Below, piece after piece: positions 8,311-15,558 of a DNA stretch of 64,000 bases. The stretch covers positions 62,001 to 126,000 of the forward strand of contig NZ_JACJSE010000015.1 of the NCBI RefSeq assembly GCF_014698045.1. Direction: 5' to 3'. The notes under the pieces are model-generated. The model was not told the origin of the DNA, did no database searches, and was given only the letters and a program-made list of their open reading frames with translations. Within the stretch, counting starts at the first letter, position 1. Each line of letters begins with the position of its first letter. The stretch is from Aulosira sp. FACHB-615 (lineage in GTDB: Bacteria > Cyanobacteriota > Cyanobacteriia > Cyanobacteriales > Nostocaceae). A program made the translations under genes and the position numbers.

Positions 8311-9636
8311 TTACTGCTGACTCAAGATTAAAAATGCTGTTTGGCATAACCCGACAATAAAACCCAAAACTCCACCTAAAGTTACGATAGCCTGTAATTC
8401 ATTTTTGACAATTCCTTCGATAGCTGCTTCTAAATCAGCCGGAGAAGTTGACTTGACACGGTCAATAATTACTTGGTCGATGGACAAAATTGGAATGACT
8501 TGCGCCACAATAGCTTCTAAATCTTTTTCTAAATAACGTTCTAAAATCAAAGCTAATTCTAAGCTGACCACTTCTAAAGAAGAATTGACCACAGGTGAAG
8601 CACTCAAGCGATTCAGCAATAATGTAGCGATATTTTCCCAATTTACAGAATCAGTGAATCCTTGTAGTAAGTCGCCGCCAGTACTTTGAATATATTGGCG
8701 GACTGTTTCGCGGGTGGTTTTGCGTAACTGTCTGACTGTACCAATGGGTAAGTTTTGTAATGATAAATTTTGCAGGATTTTTTTCAGGCGATCGCGCACT
8801 TGCAAATCTTGGGTTAATTCTTGCAACCGCGCATTTGTGGCTTCTTTTTCATCCAAACAAAAAGTTCTCAGTCTGGTAAGAGTATTTCGTAAGCCGAACA
8901 AATTAGCGACTACCCAATAAGTACCACTAGTTTTTTCTCGAAAGCTTTCATCGATAATTTGAATTGTGCGATCGGTTAAAAAATCAACTATCGCCTGACG
9001 CAACACATCAGGAGGTAAAACCGTCTGCAATAACCAATCAGCTAATCTTGTAGCTTGCTCATCAGTCAATTGCAAATCTAGCAGGACTTGATCAAAAATT
9101 TGATTGATTTGCGCTTCTAAAAAGTCTTCTCTTCTGGCTAAGACTTTTAACAAGCGCGGTAGCGATTCGCCTAGCAAATCACGCAAAATTCCGGCGACTA
9201 TTTTAGCACTTTTTTGGTCTTTATCTGCTTTAATTTGTTCAATTGCTAACCGTAACAACCACAGAATTGCCCCTTGGACTCGTTCTGTTTGCAACAAGCG
9301 CCGCGCCAGATTTTGTAATTCTTCTGGCGTGAGCAGCGAACCCATAATGGTATTAGAAATATTTGTAGCCAAACGCTCCTGGTTGCGAGGAATCAAACCG
9401 GGAGTAAAAGGCACTCGTCGTCCACCAATATAAATTGCTCGGTAGGGACGAAATAACATTTTGATGGCTATATCGTTTGTGAAATAGCCAATTACCCCAC
9501 CTAATATCGGGGGAGATACATAAAGCCAAAGATGAGACCAATCCACAGGATTTTGGACTTGCCAATTTTGAACTTGGAAATTTAGACTCGGATATTGATT
9601 TCTCAAAGACTTCTGCTTCTTTGCCAGCAGCGCCAA
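8311..9636 (-). CDS. DUF445 family membrane protein
   Basis: A 441-residue DUF445 protein. The N-terminal membrane segment PPILGGVIGYFTNDIAIKML and the following FRPYRAIYIGGRRVPFTPGL and IPRNQERLA are the family hallmark. A long helical middle follows and a second hydrophobic segment closes the protein (TLGGVLGFIVGLCQTAFLIL). The function is unknown; the topology predicts two membrane anchors with a large soluble helical domain. The TTG start is chosen because GAGG lies 7 bases upstream. It lies 16 bases downstream of menG and is probably in one operon with it. Confidence 0.85.
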   Translation of the reverse strand: MALLAKKQKSLRNQYPSLNFQVQNWQVQNPVDWSHLWLYVSPPILGGVIGYFTNDIAIKMLFRPYRAIYIGGRRVPFTPGLIPRNQERLATNISNTIMGSLLTPEELQNLARRLLQTERVQGAILWLLRLAIEQIKADKDQKSAKIVAGILRDLLGESLPRLLKVLARREDFLEAQINQIFDQVLLDLQLTDEQATRLADWLLQTVLPPDVLRQAIVDFLTDRTIQIIDESFREKTSGTYWVVANLFGLRNTLTRLRTFCLDEKEATNARLQELTQDLQVRDRLKKILQNLSLQNLPIGTVRQLRKTTRETVRQYIQSTGGDLLQGFTDSVNWENIATLLLNRLSASPVVNSSLEVVSLELALILERYLEKDLEAIVAQVIPILSIDQVIIDRVKSTSPADLEAAIEGIVKNELQAIVTLGGVLGFIVGLCQTAFLILSQQ

Positions 9637-9652
9637 TCAAAAACCTCAAATC

Positions 9653-10351
9653 TCAAATCTCAGATTTACCAACTACCAACACTCCCATCATACCGTTCAC
9701 AATGGGGTAATGTGTAACCGATGCAAAACCAGCTTGCTGGGCTAGTTCTTTTTGTTCATCTCCTCTAGGGAAACGATCTAAGCTGGGACTGATGTAGGCA
9801 TACTGTTCTTTTAAGCCCAGACTCTCAGCCATTGGTACAACCATAGAATTTAAGTACCATTGTTGAAACGCTCTTAATTGCTGGTTGTTTGGGCGATGAA
9901 AATCTAAAATTGCCGCCTTTCCACCGGGCTTGAGAACGCGGTGAATTTCTCTCAGGCTTTGGGGAATGTCTGTAACATTTCTTAATCCATATCCCATTGT
10001 CGCTGCATCAAATTGGTTGTTCGCAAAAGGCAAATTGAGAACATCAGCTTCTACCCAAGTGATGGCGGGTTGGGGGTATTGTTGTTGAGAGCGTTCTTGA
10101 GCAGTGGCGAGTAGGTTGGGTGAAAAATCCACACCATAGACATTTCCTGTATTACCTACACGCCGTGCTAAACGCAACGCTAAATCACCACTCCCGCAAC
10201 ACAAATCAATACAGGTGTCTCCAGGTTTAGCGCCACTCCATTTAATCGCCATTTCTTTCCATATCCGGTGTTGTCCCAAACTCAACCAATTATTTAGCTG
10301 GTCATACACGGGAGCAATACTGTCAAAAATGGCACGAACTTCTTCATTCAT
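9653..10351 (-). CDS. menG: Demethylphylloquinone/demethylmenaquinone methyltransferase (MenG/UbiE family)
   Basis: SAM-dependent C-methyltransferase that methylates 2-phytyl-1,4-naphthoquinone, the last step of phylloquinone synthesis for photosystem I. It shows the UbiE signature FDSIAPVYDQLNNWLSLGQH, SAM motif I DLCCGSGDLALRLA (about residues 49-62), motif II VYGVDFSPNLL, AATMGYGLRNVTD and the post-motif HRVLKPGGKAAILDF. The length of 232 is standard. In a cyanobacterium without ubiquinone the MenG role is preferred over UbiE. The start lies at the edge of a heptamer array (10355-10424). Confidence 0.92.
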   Translation of the reverse strand: MNEEVRAIFDSIAPVYDQLNNWLSLGQHRIWKEMAIKWSGAKPGDTCIDLCCGSGDLALRLARRVGNTGNVYGVDFSPNLLATAQERSQQQYPQPAITWVEADVLNLPFANNQFDAATMGYGLRNVTDIPQSLREIHRVLKPGGKAAILDFHRPNNQQLRAFQQWYLNSMVVPMAESLGLKEQYAYISPSLDRFPRGDEQKELAQQAGFASVTHYPIVNGMMGVLVVGKSEI

Positions 10352-10354
10352 TGG

Positions 10355-10424
10355 TGATTAGTCATGGGTCGTTAGTCATTAGTCATTAGTCAATGACCAA
10401 TGACAAAGGACAAATGACTAATAA
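10355..10424. repeat. ATTAGTC/AATGACC heptamer array
   Basis: Tandem 7-base units (GTCATTA, then CAATGAC and variants) occupy the 73-base gap between menG and the response regulator gene and abut the menG start codon. They belong to the short tandemly repeated repetitive sequences typical of heterocystous cyanobacteria. Confidence 0.75.
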
Positions 10425-11381
10425 CTACAGAGTTCCTTGATAGCAGCGACTACTAGTCAGAGCGATCGCTACTAGTTGAGCTGATAAATTAATCAGGTTC
10501 AGTTCATCTTCTCGCAAAGAGCAAGGTTGTTGCCATTGGAGTGACAACACACCTAACATATCATTCCGGTAGGTAATTGGGATAACTAAATGTGCTTGCA
10601 CACCAGTTTCTTGATAGTGGGATACAGCAGCGAGTTTAGGATCTTTAGCAACATTTAAGGCGACTTGGACTTTGCCAGTGGCGATCGCTTCATTTACCAA
10701 GGGGTCTTTGTCTAGCCAGTTGAGAGTAGTACCAGCACGGCTATGAGAACCAGAAACGCCTGCTAATTGATTTCCCTCTACTAACTGCAAAATACAGCCA
10801 TCAGTAGCAAAACTATCACTAAAGGCTGTAGCAATGGGTTTGAGAATTGATTCTAAATTTTCTGCGGCTTGGGTAACTTGCACTAACACAGACAATAACG
10901 CCATTTGAGCATTAGCGCGGCGTAATTCTTCTGTGCGTTGCTTTAACAAATCATAGGTTTCTGCGGCTCTTTGGACGACTGCTTTGAGTTCGCCAGGGTC
11001 CCAAGGCTTGGTGATATATTTATAGACTTGTCCAGCGTTGATGGCTTCTACTAGGTCTTCAATATCAGTAAAGCCCGTCAGAATAATCCTAACTGTATCG
11101 GGAAACTGCGGCACAGTTTTGCTCAGAAACTCTGTACCCTTCATTTCTGGCATTCTTTGGTCAGAGATAATGACTGCCACTTCTCCTTCTGCTGCCAAAA
11201 CTTCTAGGGCATTGATACCGCTATCAGCTTTTAAAACGTGAAAGTCGCGCCGAAAAGTCCGATAGAGTAAATCCAGATTATCTGGCTCATCATCCACTAC
11301 TAATATTTTGAGTTTTTTTGCTCTTTCTAGAGTAGCTGTTTGCCGACGACTTGTATTTAATTCCTGCGTGGGATTATCCAT
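10425..11381 (-). CDS. Response regulator with REC and GAF domains
   Basis: The N-terminal receiver domain (about residues 24-145) has the acidic pocket DDEPDN, the phospho-acceptor D74 in IISDQRMPEMKG, the switch Thr in ILTGFTD and the Lys in YITKPWDP. The REC sequence is of the RpfG/HD-GYP-associated type. A coiled helix (LKQRTEELRRANAQMALLSV) leads into a GAF domain (about 175-312). There is no output DNA-binding or catalytic domain, so it may act through protein partners or the GAF ligand. It is monocistronic on the minus strand. Confidence 0.88.
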   Translation of the reverse strand: MDNPTQELNTSRRQTATLERAKKLKILVVDDEPDNLDLLYRTFRRDFHVLKADSGINALEVLAAEGEVAVIISDQRMPEMKGTEFLSKTVPQFPDTVRIILTGFTDIEDLVEAINAGQVYKYITKPWDPGELKAVVQRAAETYDLLKQRTEELRRANAQMALLSVLVQVTQAAENLESILKPIATAFSDSFATDGCILQLVEGNQLAGVSGSHSRAGTTLNWLDKDPLVNEAIATGKVQVALNVAKDPKLAAVSHYQETGVQAHLVIPITYRNDMLGVLSLQWQQPCSLREDELNLINLSAQLVAIALTSSRCYQGTL

Positions 11382-11623
11382 GAGATAATTCCTGTAAATA
11401 ATTTACTATAGTGTTATATTCCACACCAAGCTTAGTTGATAGATGGTGCGTAAGCCTTGCGTGAAGGTACTGATCAGTTCTAATCCAGAACTTGCGTGTA
11501 CTATTGATAACCTATAATTTTGTTTGGTGCTAGAGTGAGAGATAGTCCGCTATTAAAGATTAGAATAAGACTTGCCGATCAGGTATCGGTAGTTTTATTT
11601 AGTTCAAGTTGCTCCTGCCAATT

Positions 11624-12715
11624 ATGACTGACTTACCACTCAACGCCCCAAACCCTGACACCTCTGGAAATGACAACGCCCAGGAGTTACTGCGTCAGCT
11701 CAGGCAAAAGCAAGGTAATTGGGTAGAATGGGGAATTGCGATCGCCACTCTGCAAAAGTCTGGCTATAATCAGCAAGAAATTTTTGAAGCAACTGGATTT
11801 GAGCCAATTCAACAAAATCAAGTTGTGGTTGGCGCTCAAGTTTATAATTCTATAGAAAAAGTCGGGGCATCAGAAGCGGCGCGATCGCACTACAGTACAA
11901 GAGGTAGTGATGTTTTATATGAATTACGCTTACTCTCCCAAGAAGAACGAGCAGCAGCAGCAGAATTAGCCTTTATACATAAACTGGATGTTGATGGGGC
12001 GAGAGAAATAGCCAAGGCTATTAAAGATTATTCTTGGTTACGCAATTTACCCGAAGGATTTTCATCTGATGCGGGGGATGCGGTGGCTTACCAAGCTTGG
12101 AAATTAGCCAGACAAAATTCTGATTTGACAGAGCGATCGCGTTTAATAGCTAAAGGATTGCGTTTTGCTCACACAGATTCCGCAAGAACGCAACTAGAAC
12201 AACTGTTGGTAGATTTTACCCGTGTTCCCAAGCGTCCGGTTCCCTTGCTGCCATTTTACCGCTTTGACTCTGAAGATGAACTACCACGGATTTTAGCGGT
12301 GGCGGGAAAATTACCTTTAACGCCCCAAGATTTGCAAGCTGTACCTTTAATTACCGCTAGTGAACCATTCCAAATAGTCAAGTTTGCTGGCGAACAAGCA
12401 TGGGTTCCCTTACCGGGTTGGCAAGCCTTGTTAAATGCCGAAGATCCAGTAGTGATATTAGCAGATAGCGATCGCCTCCCCAATCAAGCCCAAACACAAA
12501 ACAGACGAGAAGAAGTACTCTTAGTTGTTGACCGCGCTCAAAGACAATGGGATAACTCTAGCTATTTTGTGATTGATAATAACGGAACTTTAGATATTCA
12601 ATGGTTAGAAACAGAACCAGAAATTTCTATCTTGGGTAAATTAATTGTTATTGTGCGTCCAAAGAAAATTTTGGATGAGGAAGTAACTAAAGAACCTTGG
12701 TTAATTGATGAATAG
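11624..12715 (+). CDS. raf1: Rubisco accumulation factor 1
   Basis: Assembly chaperone that brackets RbcL dimers and promotes formation of the RbcL8 core of form I Rubisco, in the cytosol or pre-carboxysome. The N-terminal alpha domain is visible (ELLRQLRQKQGNWVEWGIAI, LQKSGYNQQEIFEATGFEP, RGSDVLYELRLLSQEERAAA), then the C-terminal beta dimerisation domain (PVPLLPFYRFDSEDELPRI, FKFAGEQ-like FQIVKFAGEQAWVPLPGWQ). The ATG at 11624 (MTDLPLNAP) is preferred to the TTG fifteen bases upstream. It ends 19 bases before a convergent HNH gene. Confidence 0.92.
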   Translation: MTDLPLNAPNPDTSGNDNAQELLRQLRQKQGNWVEWGIAIATLQKSGYNQQEIFEATGFEPIQQNQVVVGAQVYNSIEKVGASEAARSHYSTRGSDVLYELRLLSQEERAAAAELAFIHKLDVDGAREIAKAIKDYSWLRNLPEGFSSDAGDAVAYQAWKLARQNSDLTERSRLIAKGLRFAHTDSARTQLEQLLVDFTRVPKRPVPLLPFYRFDSEDELPRILAVAGKLPLTPQDLQAVPLITASEPFQIVKFAGEQAWVPLPGWQALLNAEDPVVILADSDRLPNQAQTQNRREEVLLVVDRAQRQWDNSSYFVIDNNGTLDIQWLETEPEISILGKLIVIVRPKKILDEEVTKEPWLIDE

Positions 12716-12734
12716 TTTATTAGTTAAAAACTTC

Positions 12735-13190
12735 TTATGACTCCTCGCTTTGAATTGGGTCGTTTTCTGGTGGATGCCTGCCAATTTCTCTATCAGCAGC
12801 ACGAATATTAATTATTCTTTCTCGATTAAATGCTAATGCTGCTACTGTGGCGCATCCTATAGGTGTCAAACCAATAAGATATAGTGTATCTTTTGACCAA
12901 ATAAAGTGTTCTGTCCAATTATCAGTGCGAGGATTAAATAAAGGAATTTCTGATGACGTATTTTCATCAAATACTTTGATTTTATCAGATTTCTTGCGAT
13001 TGCAATGAAAACAAGCCAAAGCTAAATTATCAATTGAGTTAGCACCACCTTTTGCTAGAGGAATTACATGGTCTACTGTGAAAGAAACATACTGCCATTT
13101 TTCAGAAGCATGACAATATTCACATAGAAATTTAGCTCTTTCTCTCACTTGAGTTTGAATAGCTTCACTGATATAACGATTAGTAGACAA
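12735..13190 (-). CDS. HNH endonuclease
   Basis: A 151-residue HNH nuclease with the zinc-stabilised beta-beta-alpha-metal core: C23-x2-C26 (CEYC), the DH pair D40-H41 in TVDHVIPLAKGG, N55 in SIDNLALAC, and C60-x2-C63 (CFHCNRKK). It probably nicks or cuts DNA with divalent metal. The C-terminal ~60 residues (FNPRTDNWTEHFIW and on) are the extension usual in cyanobacterial HNH proteins. It follows the 89-aa gene by 12 bases and is probably co-expressed with it. Role in defence versus domestic DNA metabolism is undetermined. Confidence 0.88.
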   Translation of the reverse strand: MSTNRYISEAIQTQVRERAKFLCEYCHASEKWQYVSFTVDHVIPLAKGGANSIDNLALACFHCNRKKSDKIKVFDENTSSEIPLFNPRTDNWTEHFIWSKDTLYLIGLTPIGCATVAALAFNRERIINIRAADREIGRHPPENDPIQSEES

Positions 13191-13202
13191 ATATCTATTC
13201 CC

Positions 13203-13469
13203 TTATATTTGATTAATGGATATATTTCTGATAAGTCGATTAATCAAACTTAAATAATCATCTAACTCTTCATACTCAGTTAATTCTTGTTCCTCTTTGT
13301 TAGTAAGTGGAACTTCTTTTTGTTTAGCTAGTAATTCTTCAATTCTCTTCTGAACTAAAATAGAAGCCCGAAATATTGGTACTCCTTCCACTAACTCTAT
13401 GCGAACAGCCCCCTCTAATGGCAAACTGTCTGGTAAGTGTGATAATTTCATAGGAAAGTTTATCGTCAT
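13203..13469 (-). CDS. Small acidic helical protein paired with HNH endonuclease
   Basis: An 88-residue hypothetical protein (longer by 10 residues if the TTG at 13499 is used; the ATG at 13469 is preferred). The sequence VQKRIEELLAKQKEVPLTNKE, EEQELTEYEELDDYLSLINR is highly helical and acidic. It resembles a small cyanobacterial family whose members often precede HNH or toxin genes (from memory). The 12-base spacing to the HNH gene suggests a two-gene unit; an antitoxin or accessory role is only an inference. Confidence 0.6.
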   Translation of the reverse strand: MTINFPMKLSHLPDSLPLEGAVRIELVEGVPIFRASILVQKRIEELLAKQKEVPLTNKEEQELTEYEELDDYLSLINRLIRNISINQI

Positions 13470-13558
13470 ATTAATCTGCTCATATACTGCTTGAAACAAG
13501 TAAAAGCATCACTGATTAGCAGTCAAAGTGCAGGTAAGGACATTTAAAAAATGGTTAT

Positions 13559-15298
13559 TCAGTACATAGTAAGACTTTTAACTTCTGCCTTCTGCCTCCG
13601 GTTGGTGAGCGAACTTGTACTGAGCGCAGCCGAAGTAGCCGAACCACTTCCTCCTACTATACAACGATAAAGTTGATAAGGAATGCCTATCCGATAATGT
13701 TGTGTCGGGTCGATATTACAAATTATTTGTTCATTAGATAACTTAACTTGTGGTTGATAATCCCGTCTTCGTAAACCAGGGGCGACTATCCATAAGTTTA
13801 GCTGAGATACATCTTTTACAGAGAATTGTGCAAGCTTTTGCCAAAAAGGAATTACAGGCGAGTTTTGATTAATAAAGGCAAAGTGATCTGATTTATCTGC
13901 ATTTCTTAATGGTTCTAAAGCTAAAGCAAAACTTAAACCCAATGCTACATCTTGATAACTACCATATCCAGTAACTAGCATTGTGGGAATAGTTGGATCT
14001 AAATTCATATTTTGAGCTACCTTGTCCGGTAGAAAAGGCTTTTGGAAAGCGAAGTTAAAAATTACAAAAATACAGCTAATAATACTAATAGTTAAGAAAA
14101 TAAAAATTGATTTTTGACTTTTCCTGGTGTAATTAATCCCGGCTGCTAATAAAGCACAAAAGCTTGGGTAATAAACAAAGTGATATCGTGGAACTACAGA
14201 AATATCTTTTTGGGAAATGTAAATAATAATGAAAAATTCTAAAACTACACCAATAGTAAAAGTTAACAGAGTAATAGTTGAGATATTATTTTTATTATTG
14301 GATAATAAAAAATCTAATCCTTGAAAAACTTTTATTACTGCCCAAATAGAAAACGATACCATGATTAAAACACTAATAATTGCCACTGGTAGAGGTTGCT
14401 TTTCTACAGGGAAATTAATGAGCATCAAAACCCAGTTAATTAAAGTTTGATATAAGGGGGAAATGTAGCTAGGGGTTGGCAACCAATTGGTTTCTGTACG
14501 CTGGGCATGATTGAAAATAACAAATAACCAAGGAAGAAAACTGATGCCAATAGTAGTCAGAGAAAGCAATAAAAATAGCCAGATTTTTTTGATAATTGCA
14601 ATATGAAGTTGATATCGATAAGCTATAAATATTAAAGTAGCAATTTCTGAAATCAACGCAAGAACGAAAAAATAGTGGACATAAAAACCAAGAATATTCA
14701 CAACTGTCCAAGATAGCCAAACCCAAAACCGCAAACGCGATCGCTCAAATATATCGCGCTGAATCTGGATCAATCCGAGTAACGACAAAGTAATCAGCAA
14801 CATTGGTGCAGTATAGTGTCTCGCCTCTTGGGAAAGGTAGACAGCAAAGGGGGAAGTCGCCATCACCAAAGCAGCGATAATTCCCGATGACTGGGAAAAA
14901 GCAATGCGATTTAAGCAATATATCGCCGGGATAATGGCGACACCTAATAAAGCAGGTAGCGATCGCAATTTAGTTACCCACTCTGTTCCTAAAGGAGTCA
15001 TCCAGCTTAACCAGCGATACATCGCACAAAAAAATAAAGGTGGGTGGGTAGACTGTGTATCAACATTAGTAGCGATTTGTGAACAACTAACGCCAGGATG
15101 AAAGGTGAAAATTTCCTGGACACGTTCTAAAGGAAATAAAACATCTAAAGGCAAATCATGATAATTTTTACCTAAACTAAAGATGGCTGTAATCACTTCA
15201 TCCATCCACAAAGGTTTTAAATCTAAATGCCAAAAGCGCAAAATTGCACCCAGAGCGATCGCCCCAACTAAACCGAGATAATGTCTACTATTAGTCAT
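13559..15298 (-). CDS. Membrane glycosyltransferase of the GT39/ArnT (PMT-like) class
   Basis: A polytopic membrane protein with about 10-12 hydrophobic segments. The N-terminal LKPLWMDEVITAIFSLG motif, with the acidic pair (DE) in the first extracytoplasmic loop, and the later STHPPLFFCAMYRWLSW are signatures of lipid-sugar-dependent GT-C transferases (GT39/GT83). It probably moves a sugar from a polyprenyl carrier onto an envelope acceptor. The last ~30 residues (from about SGSATSAALSTSS) are encoded by intergenic-type repeats (a GGTTGGTGAGCGAA unit and a TTCTGCC heptamer), so the original stop was probably lost. The start codon lies in a CATTGGT heptamer array. Confidence 0.8.
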   Translation of the reverse strand: MTNSRHYLGLVGAIALGAILRFWHLDLKPLWMDEVITAIFSLGKNYHDLPLDVLFPLERVQEIFTFHPGVSCSQIATNVDTQSTHPPLFFCAMYRWLSWMTPLGTEWVTKLRSLPALLGVAIIPAIYCLNRIAFSQSSGIIAALVMATSPFAVYLSQEARHYTAPMLLITLSLLGLIQIQRDIFERSRLRFWVWLSWTVVNILGFYVHYFFVLALISEIATLIFIAYRYQLHIAIIKKIWLFLLLSLTTIGISFLPWLFVIFNHAQRTETNWLPTPSYISPLYQTLINWVLMLINFPVEKQPLPVAIISVLIMVSFSIWAVIKVFQGLDFLLSNNKNNISTITLLTFTIGVVLEFFIIIYISQKDISVVPRYHFVYYPSFCALLAAGINYTRKSQKSIFIFLTISIISCIFVIFNFAFQKPFLPDKVAQNMNLDPTIPTMLVTGYGSYQDVALGLSFALALEPLRNADKSDHFAFINQNSPVIPFWQKLAQFSVKDVSQLNLWIVAPGLRRRDYQPQVKLSNEQIICNIDPTQHYRIGIPYQLYRCIVGGSGSATSAALSTSSLTNRRQKAEVKSLTMY

Positions 15299-15558
15299 TT
15301 GTTATTTATCATTGGTCATTGGTTAAAAGTAGGAAGCAGGAGGCTAAATAACGCTGTGTGCAACTTTATCTCAAACCTAACCCCCAATCCCTTCCCTACA
15401 AGGGAAGGGGAGCAAGAATCAAAGCTTATCTCCTCGCAGGGAAGAAGTTTGGAGAAGGGTTTAAAAATAAGTTGCAAATTGTGTTAAATAATCAAATTTC
15501 AGACTTCATAATTCACACTTCAGACTTCATACTTTTCCCCTCAGCCTCAGATTGTGAT

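Noticed and set aside
15358..15558. 67-codon N-terminal extension of the UvrD-like helicase
   Set aside because: It is read from CCCTTCC/AAGGGAAGGG intergenic repeats and heptamers; the conserved protein begins near 15559.
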